Positions 14,512 through 23,716 of a stretch of DNA of 47,060 nucleotides are shown piece after piece. Position numbers and translations under genes: made by a program. The DNA is from DAOUET01 sp034430155 (lineage in GTDB: Bacteria > Chloroflexota > Anaerolineae > Anaerolineales > UBA4823): NCBI GenBank assembly GCA_034430155.1, contig DAOUET010000056.1, positions 1 to 47,060 on the forward strand, given 5' to 3'. Below the pieces are notes generated by a model that saw nothing but the letters and a program-made list of their open reading frames with translations, made no database searches and was not told the origin of the DNA. Every line of letters starts with the position of its first letter. Within the stretch, counting starts at the first letter, position 1.

Positions 14512-16563
14512 ATGTTCATTATCTATTTTTTCTATGGCCTGTTTTTTGGAGGCCTTGGATTAGCAGCTTATCTACAGTACCGTAGAGGGGGAGACTTGCC
14601 TTTGAGCAAGCAGCTGCCTTGGTTAGCTGCTTTTGGCTTTACCTATGGCGCGGCTGGCTGGATCGATATGTTCTTGACCAGCGGGGTCACTCTGGATTTC
14701 GCAACGCTGTTGAACATCATTCGTATCGTTCTCCAACCAACCTCTGGATTATTACTTCTAATTTTTGGTTGGGGAATACTTACCCAACTGACCCCCTTAC
14801 CCTCCTGGACCATTTTCATACCGGGGGTTTTGATCGTCCCCATCGCATTTGTCATCACGTACGCCTTGACTACCTTTATTACCCCCTCGCCTATCGAGAT
14901 CCCTATCGATATCTGGTCTCGATATTTATTCTATCTTCCTGGAAGCATCATGGCAGGAATTGGCTTCCTGCGCCAATGGCGCATTCAGGGGCGTCTTGGA
15001 TATCATGACGTAAGTAGCTTGATGTTAGGGGCAAGTTTAGCATTTTTGTTTGAAGCCTTTGTGGTTGGTCTGATCGTTCCAGCCGCTCCCTATGGTCCGG
15101 CTTCCTACTATAACTATAATCGTGTTACTTATAACGCCTTCGCCGGTGAACAGGCTAATCTGTATAGACTTTTCGGGCTCACCGCATGGCTTGATTATGA
15201 GCGTGTTTTGGAAGCCACCGGCTTGCCCATCCAGTTCTGGCGCTTGGTGTCTGCTATCGCAGTGACGTTTTTCGTTGTTAGGGGGTTGGATGTTTTTGAG
15301 GCAACAAGAAAGAGGAGATTAATCGCCCTGCAAACCGAGCGCGATCGGGCTCGAGAATCTGCTTTAGAAACCCAAATTGTTGCCCGACAGACAGCAGAAA
15401 GCTGGACTGCGGCTTTGGTCAGCATCAGCCGTAGAATCGCCGAATTAGATGATGTGGATGATATCCTCCTGTACATCGTGGAGAGCGCCAGAAAGTTGCT
15501 TAAATCAAACTTTATGGGGATTGGAATATTAAATGAAGAGCATGCATGCCTGGAATTGAAATGGTACTCCAACGATACCAGCATTAAAATTATCGATTCA
15601 CCTTTGATGGTGAAGAACCCAATGGTGCAAAAAGCTATTCATTCTGGTCAATCTTATCGCTCTCAAGAAAATGAACCTTCCGAGATGCTCGAAGCCGTTT
15701 GCTTCTTCGAAGAAAACCTTGCCAACAAGATGGCTGTAGTCCCTCTCAATCTTGATAATGCTTCAATCGGCGCGATGTGGATTGCGCGCAATGGAGAAGA
15801 ACCTTACTCAGAGACAGATCAAATCTGGTTGGAATGCATGGCTGATCAAGTAGTGATCGCCATAAAACACGGGTTGATGACCTCTCAACTGCAATCACTG
15901 TCTGTGATCGAGGAGCGCTCCCGCATCGCTCGTGAAATGCATGATGGGCTTGCCCAGGTTTTGGGTTATTTAAACCTTCAGGTCCAAACCCTGGAAGCCT
16001 TGCAAAAGCAAGGTAAGGAAGAGACACTTTTGGAAGAGCTAAAAAATATGCGCCAATCGATCCAGCTGGCTCATGCTGACGTTCGTGAAAATATTCTCAG
16101 CTTACGAACCACACTGGCCCATGAGAAGGGATTGGTTCCGGCTATTGTTGATTATTTGGACGAATTTAGCATCCAAACTGACATTAAAATGCAGTTTATT
16201 AATCGAGCTGGAGATGAATTGAATCTCTCGTCTATTGCCGAGGTTCAACTGGTGTGCATCCTTCAAGAAGCGCTGACCAACATTCGAAAGCACGCTAAAG
16301 CAAGTCAGGTTAATGTGTCAATTTCAGAAGAAAATAGAATGGAATCAGACTATATCAAGGTAAGCATCCTTGATGATGGGGTTGGATTTACTTTATCTGA
16401 GTCGAAACGCAGTTTCGGTTTACAGACGATGCATGAACGTGCACATAGTGTTAATGGAAGTCTTGTTGTAAAGTCCTCCCCGGGTAAAGGTACCCATGTT
16501 TGGTGCAAGTTGCCATGCTTACATCAGGAAAAGCTGAGGAAGAAAAGCATTCTTCTACCGTAA
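14512..16563 (+). CDS. Membrane sensor histidine kinase, NarL/NarX family (7TM-GAF-HisKA_3-HATPase)
   Basis: A 683-aa sensor kinase. The first 260 residues contain about seven hydrophobic helices and no large extracytoplasmic domain, so the signal is probably membrane-borne or redox-related. A short coiled coil (about 265-305) leads to a GAF-like domain (about 310-460). The HisKA_3 segment is ERSRIAREMHDGLAQVLGYL with phospho-acceptor His477. The ATPase domain shows LQEALTNIRKHAKAS (N box), DDGVGF (G1) and a later GLQTMHERA segment. It is followed by a DmsC-like gene and a NarL-type regulator in one direction, so the three probably form one regulatory unit for the nearby DmsABC system. The ATG at 14512 has only a weak ribosome-binding sequence, so a slightly different start is possible. 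Confidence 0.92.
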   Translation: MFIIYFFYGLFFGGLGLAAYLQYRRGGDLPLSKQLPWLAAFGFTYGAAGWIDMFLTSGVTLDFATLLNIIRIVLQPTSGLLLLIFGWGILTQLTPLPSWTIFIPGVLIVPIAFVITYALTTFITPSPIEIPIDIWSRYLFYLPGSIMAGIGFLRQWRIQGRLGYHDVSSLMLGASLAFLFEAFVVGLIVPAAPYGPASYYNYNRVTYNAFAGEQANLYRLFGLTAWLDYERVLEATGLPIQFWRLVSAIAVTFFVVRGLDVFEATRKRRLIALQTERDRARESALETQIVARQTAESWTAALVSISRRIAELDDVDDILLYIVESARKLLKSNFMGIGILNEEHACLELKWYSNDTSIKIIDSPLMVKNPMVQKAIHSGQSYRSQENEPSEMLEAVCFFEENLANKMAVVPLNLDNASIGAMWIARNGEEPYSETDQIWLECMADQVVIAIKHGLMTSQLQSLSVIEERSRIAREMHDGLAQVLGYLNLQVQTLEALQKQGKEETLLEELKNMRQSIQLAHADVRENILSLRTTLAHEKGLVPAIVDYLDEFSIQTDIKMQFINRAGDELNLSSIAEVQLVCILQEALTNIRKHAKASQVNVSISEENRMESDYIKVSILDDGVGFTLSESKRSFGLQTMHERAHSVNGSLVVKSSPGKGTHVWCKLPCLHQEKLRKKSILLP

Positions 16564-16621
16564 AAATCTTTGGCGCCATTAAGGTTACATCTGGCTTTTT
16601 ATGTAAGGAACGATCATCATA

Positions 16622-17545
16622 ATGAATGTTCGTGAATGGGCATTGCCGGTCTATACCATCCTCATGCAGCTGGCTACAGGGGCTCTCTCTGTGATCTGGA
16701 TAGTTCGATCTCGATTTATTTCAAAGTTCGGAGCAGAAAAGATTGATCGTGTGTGTGAGAACAGCATTTTTGTAGTATTTTTTACCATTGGCGCGGCAAT
16801 GGCGGGATCGCATTTCCATTTGAGCAAACCTTATTTATCCTTATTGGCTGTGCTGAATTTCCGCTCTTCCTGGCTTAGCCGTGAAATAACCTTCACAATA
16901 CTATTTTTTCTTGCAGTTGGTTTGTTATGGTTTATGCAGTGGCGAAAAATAGAAATCCATTTATGGAAAACAATTTTGGGCTGGGTAGCCATCTTCTTTA
17001 GCTGGGCAAACCTCTACTGTATGTCCATCATCTATATGCTGCCTACCCAAATAGCCTGGGACACCCCCATTACCATCATTTCCTTCGTTTGTACAGCCTT
17101 ACTCATAGGGATTATGGCTCTAACTACATTATTGATTATGGATCTGAAGTATTCGGAGTTACGTGGCCTGGCTAAAGCCGGAATACAAGCAACGGTAATT
17201 AAAAAATCTCTAGGCTGGATGATCGGTGCTGCCTGTTTTATCGTTATCCTTCAAATAGCGGTGAATATTTCCCAGCTTATTTCATTAAATAACAGCAATC
17301 TCGAAACAGCCCAGATTAGCATATTGCTTCTGACGCGTCTTTATCCAGTATTGTTTGGTTTACGCTTGGCATTAATTATCGGTGGGGTGGGAGGTTTGTC
17401 ACTGGCAGTGTATTTATACACCCGTGATCAAAAACCAGTGAGAGATTTACTTTTCCCAACCTATATTACCTGCTTATTGGTCATGGTGGGAGAGATATTG
17501 GGGCGTTTCTTGTTTTATGCGATTCATGTTCGCATAGGCATATGA
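16622..17545 (+). CDS. DmsC-like integral membrane protein within the two-component operon
   Basis: A 307-aa protein with about eight hydrophobic helices, clearly related to the DmsC anchor at 23717-24637. Both begin MNV-EWAL, share SWLSREI followed by an MQWRKI/LQWRKI stretch in the middle, and end LGRFLFYA-HVRIGI or LGRFLFYATRVQIGV. DmsC anchors a molybdoenzyme and exchanges electrons with menaquinol. This copy has no partnering DmsA/DmsB next to it and lies between a histidine kinase and its response regulator. It could be a sensor accessory that reads the quinone pool, or a spare anchor. It ends 31 bp before the regulator start. The family call is firm; the sensing role is inference. Confidence 0.85.
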   Translation: MNVREWALPVYTILMQLATGALSVIWIVRSRFISKFGAEKIDRVCENSIFVVFFTIGAAMAGSHFHLSKPYLSLLAVLNFRSSWLSREITFTILFFLAVGLLWFMQWRKIEIHLWKTILGWVAIFFSWANLYCMSIIYMLPTQIAWDTPITIISFVCTALLIGIMALTTLLIMDLKYSELRGLAKAGIQATVIKKSLGWMIGAACFIVILQIAVNISQLISLNNSNLETAQISILLLTRLYPVLFGLRLALIIGGVGGLSLAVYLYTRDQKPVRDLLFPTYITCLLVMVGEILGRFLFYAIHVRIGI

Positions 17546-17576
17546 AAGCACTGAACTGTTATGGAGGAGAAATGCA

Positions 17577-18218
17577 ATGACGATTAGAGTGTTAGTTGCG
17601 GATGATCATAAGCTTTTTCGTCAAGGATTAATCAGTCTGATAAAAACGCGTGGGGACGAAGTTGAAGTGGTCGGGGAGGCCGCAACCGGGAGAGAAGCCG
17701 TAAGAGTGGCGGAACAACTACGACCAGACGTGGTTTTAATGGACATCTATATGCCTCAAGGAGACGGGTTACATGCAACCAAGGAAATACGGGAGCGCTT
17801 CCCGGATATAGCGGTGGTGATGTTAACCTCTTCTGAAGAAGATGAGCACCTTTATGAGGCTGTAAAGCTGGGTGCCTCTGGATATTTGCTCAAAAGCCTG
17901 GATGCAGTTGAGTTATTTGATTTACTGCGCGGCATCACTCGTGGGGAGGCTGCCATGACGCGGGCGATGGCGGCTCGGCTGCTGAAAAGCGTAGCAAACC
18001 AAGCGACTAATTCAAACCTGGGACAAGAGGCCCTGACGAACCGTGAGATCGATGTGCTGCGACTGGTAGCCCAAGGAGCCAGCAATCCACAAATTGCTGA
18101 AATGTTATGTATAAGTATAAATACTGTCAAGTCACACTTGAAAAACATCCTGGAGAAATTGCAATTGGAGAATCGAACCCAGGCGGCGACATATGCAGTG
18201 CAGAGTGGTTTGGTTTAG
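17577..18218 (+). CDS. NarL/FixJ-family response regulator
   Basis: A 213-aa response regulator. The receiver domain (about 1-120) has the acidic pair D9/D10, phospho-acceptor D56 in VVLMDIYMP, T84 and K106 in GYLLKS. The C-terminal LuxR-type helix-turn-helix (about 150-210) reads LTNREIDVLRLVAQGASN and then INTVKSHLKNIL. TATGGAGGAG before the ATG is a strong ribosome-binding site. The cognate kinase is at 14512-16563. Targets likely include the cytochrome/DmsABC genes downstream, now separated from it by a decayed insertion sequence; this link is contextual only. Confidence 0.95.
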   Translation: MTIRVLVADDHKLFRQGLISLIKTRGDEVEVVGEAATGREAVRVAEQLRPDVVLMDIYMPQGDGLHATKEIRERFPDIAVVMLTSSEEDEHLYEAVKLGASGYLLKSLDAVELFDLLRGITRGEAAMTRAMAARLLKSVANQATNSNLGQEALTNREIDVLRLVAQGASNPQIAEMLCISINTVKSHLKNILEKLQLENRTQAATYAVQSGLV

Positions 18219-18249
18219 AAGATGCATTATTACTAAGAACGGCTTTGCA

Positions 18250-19350
18250 TTAGATCCTTTCGAGTTTTTTCTCCAGTTTTTAGACGGTGTACGTCCACTG
18301 GATCGGCTTAGGTCCCAGATTTCCGCACCTTATAAACTCCATAATTGCCTGCGCTAACTCTCTTAGACTGTTGAAATGGCAGGGTATCAGCAGCTTTTGC
18401 TGTATAACGCTAAACCAGATTTCGATCTGATCCAGCCAAGAAGCATGAATTTGCTTCTGAAGCTAGGTTTCCAATTGTTTAAGCGCACAGGGTCGACTGT
18501 TATCCAGGATCAGATATAACGAATGAACCTTGCGTCGGAACGTCTTGGGCAAGATGGTTTGCAGCAGGAAAGCCGGAAAGTCCACAAAACGCTTGAGCTC
18601 AGAGGTTTGCCCATACTTGAACCCATCGGCCATATTTAGACCCGCAAAGAGTTGTAAGACTCCCCAGCGATTGTAACGGGGCGTGACCAGCATTGACTGT
18701 CACACCTGAGCTGCTCGCGGAGGTTGCTTCAGTTGGCAGACCTGGATCGAAGTTTTCTCATCCACGCAGACCACCCAACTGCCCTTGCGGAGCAATTCGC
18801 CGGTCTGTTCGTAGAGCCTCACTCAGCACCGGGTGCGACCGTTCCAGGAAAGCCTGGGGGCTGAGAATATACTGCCAGTGGTGATAGCGCCAGATTTTTA
18901 GCTTCTCCGCCGCCAACCAGCGCCCAATCGTGCTGACAACAATATTGGCCACCAGACAAACCAAGCCTAACCAGACAAGCTGCGATCTCGGTCAGGCTCC
19001 ACAGTTGAAGTTTCCCCCCTTTTCCTTCGGCAAGCTGCACGCCAGTACCGTGGCTTCAGATCGAACTTCGGGAGGAAAAACGCTCCGACGCTCCAGGGCA
19101 GGGAAGATCATCCAAACAATGATTTTCGGCCTAGCGATAACGTCACCTGCCCACCACTCGATCTATACAGCCGGCCGCTCTTGCAATTTCTTGGTTGTTC
19201 CATTACTGATGTTTATGAGTGGCGAGGATGATCTTTGCTCTCATCACTTTGCCTTGGGGCGCTCTATGAGAGCCGATCAGTTGCACAATTCAGGGATTTG
19301 ATCGTCAAGGAGCTGTATTGGGTATGTTGGTTTCGGACCACGCATGTTCT
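18250..19350 (-). pseudogene. Decayed IS630-family transposase
   Basis: On the minus strand, pieces of an IS630-type DDE transposase can be read in order but in several frames with stops. From high to low coordinates: RAKIILA and NNQEIARAAG (N-terminal helix-turn-helix, near 19190-19240), WSLTEIAACLV, VSTIGRWLAAEKLKIWRYHHW (about 18860-18940), VVCVDEKTSIQ with the first catalytic Asp (about 18750), LYLILDN with the second Asp (about 18510), and QIHASWLDQIEIWFS with the catalytic Glu (about 18420-18460). It ends GPKPIQWTYTV with a stop at 18280-18282. Frameshifts and internal stops make it inactive. Terminal inverted repeats were not found by eye, so the boundaries are approximate. It fills most of the 1.4-kb gap between the response regulator and the cytochrome c gene. 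Confidence 0.85.
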
Positions 19351-19616
19351 TCTCTCCTGGTGCAAGTATTTCTAGAAATCGATTTTCTCGGAATGGAATT
19401 TTTGCAATTTTAACTGAGATAAATCATCCAGTTGGGTGAGGTCAAAATAAAACAAAAGAGGGTTGTAATAATATTTATGAAGAAGTATCTTTATGAGAGA
19501 TAATTATTTCGTTCATAACATACCTATTAATAAGGGTTGGGTCGTCACACAAGATTCCACTCCATACAATTAGCAGGAAATTAGGGTATATACATAAATT
19601 ATTAGGAGCTTCTTAA

Positions 19617-20048
19617 ATGAATAACAAACGATTACAAATAATTCTTACACTATTTATTTTCGGATTTCTGATAAGTGCATGTAAATCTGAACCAACCGCA
19701 GCACCATATACGCCAGGTGCTCCTCCACCAACTATAGCTCCAACACCAACAGAGGTAATACCGGGAGACCCTGTTGCAGGTAAAGTAGTTTTTGATAGAG
19801 AATGTGCAGAATGCCATTCTACTGACACGCAAGTTACTATTGTAGGTCCTACACTTTATGAAGCAGGCAAAAAATTTGATCAGGAATATGTAAGAGATTC
19901 AATTGTTAATCCCAATAAACCAAAAGAATATGAATCAGAGGCTGAGAGACCGCCACTTAATGCACCAACAATGCCCGAGGATATTGCTGAACATTTAACT
20001 GATAACGAACTTGAAAACGTTATTGCTTATGTTCTATCTCTGAAATGA
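19617..20048 (+). CDS. Monohaem cytochrome c lipoprotein
   Basis: A 143-aa exported class I cytochrome c. The N-terminus is a lipoprotein signal with lipobox ISAC (Cys at about residue 22), followed by a Pro/Thr/Ala-rich linker. The haem site is CAECH near residue 62, and a distal Met ligand is likely in APTMPEDI near residue 120. It ends in the helix typical of the fold (LENVIAYVLSLK). It would sit on the outer face of the membrane and shuttle electrons to or from the DmsABC-type enzyme or the multihaem cytochromes downstream. A good TTAGGAG ribosome-binding site precedes the ATG. The 266 bp upstream are AT-rich and hold no gene that I can see. Confidence 0.9.
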   Translation: MNNKRLQIILTLFIFGFLISACKSEPTAAPYTPGAPPPTIAPTPTEVIPGDPVAGKVVFDRECAECHSTDTQVTIVGPTLYEAGKKFDQEYVRDSIVNPNKPKEYESEAERPPLNAPTMPEDIAEHLTDNELENVIAYVLSLK

Positions 20049-20243
20049 GAGTATTTCATAAGTAGAAATGTATAAAGGCAGATCAAATTTTACTAGACCT
20101 CTTCATAGATCGAATTTTCTAAAGTTTAGACCTTTGAAGAGATCTAATTAGGCATTTCCAACCCCATCAAATACAATGGCTTATGTTACTTGCAGATAAT
20201 TAGCGAATTCAATCTGAAATTATTTATTTTGGGAAATCGAGTT

Positions 20244-20363
20244 ATGTTAATCACCCATATGAGGGATATGAAATTGCCCATGAGGTGGATGTATTTAACC
20301 CTATATTCATATATATTATTTTTAATCTTTGCCCTTGGATTAAATTTATATTTAAACATATGA
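20244..20363 (+). CDS. Possible 39-aa single-helix membrane peptide
   Basis: In the 430-bp gap between the cytochrome c gene and dmsA, a frame from ATG 20244 codes for 39 residues. They are a short charged N-terminus followed by one hydrophobic helix (YLTLYSYILFLIFALGLNLY). Small one-helix proteins such as NapE and TorE accompany some molybdoenzyme operons, which makes this worth noting, but no sequence similarity is claimed. The start is uncertain (ATG at 20244, 20259, 20268 or 20280), and no ribosome-binding site is convincing. AT-rich DNA easily yields hydrophobic frames by chance. Confidence 0.3.
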   Translation: MLITHMRDMKLPMRWMYLTLYSYILFLIFALGLNLYLNI

Positions 20364-20480
20364 TGTGAACAGAAAAAGAATAGGAGGTGTCTTTACAAAA
20401 TAGTCTTTTTTGCACTGTGGATTTTGTCTCAATATGATTATTCTAAAATACAACATAACTTTCACGTGGAGGTTAATTCC

Positions 20481-23072
20481 ATGAGTGGAAACAACTTACT
20501 TATGAAAACCCTCACCGACACCGTTTTGACCCGGCGTAGCTTCCTGAAATGGAGTGCGGCGCTGGGGGGCACGGCTGCATTAGCCGGAGGACTCACCTAT
20601 GGTCTAAAAGCAGCCGAAAAAGCGGCAGCTGATGGAGGCAAATGGATTAGCGCTGCCTGCTGGCACAATTGCGGTGGACGTTGCCCCAACTACGCCTTGG
20701 TCAAAGACGGTGTTGTCATCCGGCAAAAGATGGACGATACCCATCCCGATAGCCCCGATTTTCCACAGCAAAGGGGCTGCGCTCGAGGGCGCTCTCAGCG
20801 CCATCAGGTTTTTGATCCTGACCGGCTCAAGTACCCCATGAAGCGCGCCAATTGGGCACCCGGCGGTGGCAATAAAGAACTGCGCGGACAGGACGAGTGG
20901 GTACGTATCACCTGGGACGAGGCTTTTGATACCATCGCCAGCGAGTTAAAAAGGATTGTCGATACCTATGGAAATCAAGCGATCCTAAGAACGGGTGGAG
21001 GTGAGATCGGGAATGTGCTATCTCTCCTTGGTGGCTATGTTAGCCACTGGGGAACGACCTCGTTGGGTACCTGGACATCTACCGGACCTGCAGTTGGAGT
21101 ACGCAGTAGCCAAGGGATCAACGACCGCATGGAACATCGCAAGGTCGACCTCTTTGTTCACTTTGGCTGGAATGCGATCTGGAGCAGTGGGGGTAACCCA
21201 ACCTACAATTACTTGCAGAACCTTGGAAATCGCAAAGGCAACGCCAAGGTCATCATCATTGATCCTTATTACAATGATACCGCCATGGTCACGGCGGACG
21301 AATGGATCCCCATCCGGACCACCACTGACATCACCCTGGTCCTTGGCATGTTCTATACCTTGATTACCGAGGACGACCCGGAAAACAACCCCCTGATCGA
21401 TTGGGACTTTCTGAGACGCTGCACGGTAGGATTCGACGAGACCATGATGCCTGAAGGCGCAGATCCTAAAGAGAACTTGAAGGACTACGTGTTGGGCACT
21501 TACGATGGCGTGCCCAAGACACCCGAATGGGCTTCCGAGATTTGTGGTGTGCCACCAGAGCGAATCAAGCAATTGGCCGTAGAAATTGCCACGACCAAGA
21601 ACGTGGCGATTTTATCGGCTAACGCCCCGGCACGCGTTCGGAGAGCTGATCACTGGCCACAAGCGTTCTTGGCGTTAGGCGCTATAACAGGCCACATGGG
21701 CAAATCAGGAAGTATGACCAGCGGAGGCTACTACCACCGCTATTCCAGTGGACATGGTCCCGCCCTCGTGACTTCGGGTGGTAGTGGTGTTTCGGGTGTC
21801 AGTAACCCCCTGAGTGATTGGAGAATAAATGACAATGAGATGTGGGAAGCCGTGCTGAGTGGTAAATATACAGCTGGTTATAACGACATCCGCGACGTCA
21901 ACATCCAATGTATTTATCATGGTGGCAGCGCAGTCTTATGCACCCGCGATGGACAAACCAAAGGCATCCAAGCTCATCGAAAAGTCGAGTTTGTCGTCAG
22001 CCAATCCCAACATCTCACGACCAACTCCAAGTATGCCGACATCGTGCTACCTGCCACGACGGAATGGGAGCGTTGGGGAACGGTGTTGACGGGCAACCGG
22101 GAAATGCTGATCTGGGCCAGCCAAGTTACCGAACCACTTTTCGAAGCCAAGGACGATTACGAGATCGCTGCAACGATCGGCGATCGGCTTGGGTTTGACC
22201 CCACGGAAATATACCCGGTCTCTCGCAAGCAGATGATCTTCAACCAGATTGCCGGCGCAAAGGTCATGAAGGATGATGTGCCGAATTCTGGAGGCGAATA
22301 CGAAAATTTAGTGACCATAACAGAGCAAGATTTAGCCGAGTTGGGTGTGGAAGGCGAGCCCCAGACCGGAAAAATCCCGATCATGGAGTTCAAGGAAAGA
22401 GGCATCTATCAAGTACCCAGAAGCCCCGGAGATAACTATGAGTATATCGCCTTGAAAGACTTCCGGGACGACCCCGAGGCAAACCCCTTGGATACTGCAA
22501 CCGGCAAACTAGAGATCCATAGCCAGGCTCTGGCTGATACGCTCAAGGCCTTTGGTTGGGAAGAATATGAACCCATTCCAACCTATGTTCCTTCTGATGA
22601 GGGCTACAAATCAACCTTTGCAGACTGGGACAACAAGATCAAAGGCGAATACCCCTTGCAGCTTTACACAGGCCACTATGGACGACGATCACACAGTGTG
22701 TTTGACAACGTACGTCAGCTCAGACGGATATTTCCCAATGAGTTTTTGATGAATCCGGTTGATGCAGAGGCGCGTGGGATTAAACACGGTGACATTGTGT
22801 TAATCACCAGCCGCCATGGTAAGACATTGCGACCGGTTTGTGTAACCCCACGCATCATACCCGGAGTTGTGAATCTCTTCCATGGCACCTGGGTTGAAAT
22901 GGATGAAGCTAGCCAGATAGACAAGGCTGGCGCCGACAACATCATCAACGGCGCGGTCCCCACCGGTCAGGGAACTTCGGGATGGAACTCTTGCAATGTG
23001 CAAGTTGAAAAATATGAAGGGCCAATTGAGGTCAAATCAGACTACAAATGGCCTCGAAGAATACCACTATAA
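20481..23072 (+). CDS. dmsA: DmsA-like molybdopterin oxidoreductase, Tat-exported
   Basis: An 863-aa catalytic subunit of the DMSO-reductase family. A twin-arginine signal (TRRSFLKW, residues 17-24) and a hydrophobic stretch precede a [4Fe-4S] site with Cys60, Cys64, Cys68 and Cys100 (CWHNCGGRC, then GCARGRS). The following FDPDRLKYPMKR, IIIDPYYNDTA and DEWIPIR segments are typical of DmsA. By hand alignment the serine of HWGTTS falls where DmsA has its molybdenum-ligating Ser. The C-terminal domain includes the GHYGRRSHSVFDN and HGDIV segments of the cofactor-binding fold. ATG 20481 is preferred over an upstream TTG because GTGGAGG precedes it and because the Tat motif then lies at the usual distance. 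DmsB and DmsC follow. DMSO, TMAO, another S/N-oxide or an inorganic oxyanion are possible substrates; the sequence does not decide. Confidence 0.9.
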   Translation: MSGNNLLMKTLTDTVLTRRSFLKWSAALGGTAALAGGLTYGLKAAEKAAADGGKWISAACWHNCGGRCPNYALVKDGVVIRQKMDDTHPDSPDFPQQRGCARGRSQRHQVFDPDRLKYPMKRANWAPGGGNKELRGQDEWVRITWDEAFDTIASELKRIVDTYGNQAILRTGGGEIGNVLSLLGGYVSHWGTTSLGTWTSTGPAVGVRSSQGINDRMEHRKVDLFVHFGWNAIWSSGGNPTYNYLQNLGNRKGNAKVIIIDPYYNDTAMVTADEWIPIRTTTDITLVLGMFYTLITEDDPENNPLIDWDFLRRCTVGFDETMMPEGADPKENLKDYVLGTYDGVPKTPEWASEICGVPPERIKQLAVEIATTKNVAILSANAPARVRRADHWPQAFLALGAITGHMGKSGSMTSGGYYHRYSSGHGPALVTSGGSGVSGVSNPLSDWRINDNEMWEAVLSGKYTAGYNDIRDVNIQCIYHGGSAVLCTRDGQTKGIQAHRKVEFVVSQSQHLTTNSKYADIVLPATTEWERWGTVLTGNREMLIWASQVTEPLFEAKDDYEIAATIGDRLGFDPTEIYPVSRKQMIFNQIAGAKVMKDDVPNSGGEYENLVTITEQDLAELGVEGEPQTGKIPIMEFKERGIYQVPRSPGDNYEYIALKDFRDDPEANPLDTATGKLEIHSQALADTLKAFGWEEYEPIPTYVPSDEGYKSTFADWDNKIKGEYPLQLYTGHYGRRSHSVFDNVRQLRRIFPNEFLMNPVDAEARGIKHGDIVLITSRHGKTLRPVCVTPRIIPGVVNLFHGTWVEMDEASQIDKAGADNIINGAVPTGQGTSGWNSCNVQVEKYEGPIEVKSDYKWPRRIPL

Positions 23073-23087
23073 AGGAGGCATAATTCA

Positions 23088-23714
23088 ATGGCGAAACAAA
23101 TGGCCTTCTATTTTGATGCGCGTGCCTGCACAGCCTGCAAAGCCTGCCAGGCTGCTTGCATGGACAGAGCAAATTTAGCCGAAGAGGCTCGCTGGCGCAG
23201 GATAGTCCAGTACGGCGGCGGAAGTTGGGTTCCAGTTGGAAACTTAATGGTACCTAACCACGTTTTCAACTACGCGCTTTCGATTTCCTGTATGCACTGT
23301 GAAAATCCAATTTGCGTAACGGTTTGCCCGTCAACCGCGCTTTATAAGCGTGCTGAAGACGGGATCGTGCTCGTTGATCCCAATAAATGCATTGGATGCC
23401 GTTACTGCGAGTGGGCTTGCCCCTACGGAGCACCTCAGTTCGATCAGGTGACTGGCGTGATGAGCAAGTGCGACTTCTGCCAGGATTTGCTTGCCAGTGG
23501 TCAGAACCCAGCTTGCGTGGACGCTTGTGTCATGCGCTGTCTGGACTATGGCGATCTGAGTGAATTGCGCGCCAAATATGGCGATTTCAATGAAATCGCC
23601 CCTCTTCCAAAATCTGATCTTACCGGACCTTCGTTTGTCGTGACTCCTCATAAGAATGCCGAGGTTAGCGGCTTTGAAACTGGAAAGATCATCAATCTAC
23701 CTGAGGAGGTGTAA
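23088..23714 (+). CDS. dmsB: DmsB-like four-[4Fe-4S] electron-transfer subunit
   Basis: A 208-aa subunit with the four ferredoxin-type cysteine groups of DmsB/NrfC/PhsB proteins: CTACKACQAAC, CMHCENPICVTVCP, CIGCRYCEWACP and CDFCQDLLASGQNPAC followed by CVMRC. It passes electrons between the membrane anchor and the molybdenum subunit. No own signal peptide is seen, consistent with co-export in complex with Tat-targeted DmsA. AAAGGAGG lies before the ATG, 15 bp after dmsA. The next gene starts 2 bp after its stop codon, as expected for a coupled operon. Confidence 0.94.
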   Translation: MAKQMAFYFDARACTACKACQAACMDRANLAEEARWRRIVQYGGGSWVPVGNLMVPNHVFNYALSISCMHCENPICVTVCPSTALYKRAEDGIVLVDPNKCIGCRYCEWACPYGAPQFDQVTGVMSKCDFCQDLLASGQNPACVDACVMRCLDYGDLSELRAKYGDFNEIAPLPKSDLTGPSFVVTPHKNAEVSGFETGKIINLPEEV

Positions 23715-23716
23715 CC

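Noticed and set aside
18930..19301. Plus-strand frame across the decayed IS630 region
   Set aside because: The minus strand carries ordered IS630 transposase motifs here, so the plus frame is incidental.
20100..20160. Weak inverted repeat CTCTTCA/TGAAGAG upstream of dmsA
   Set aside because: The arms are only 7 bp with a loop of over 30 bases in AT-rich DNA, which is likely by chance.
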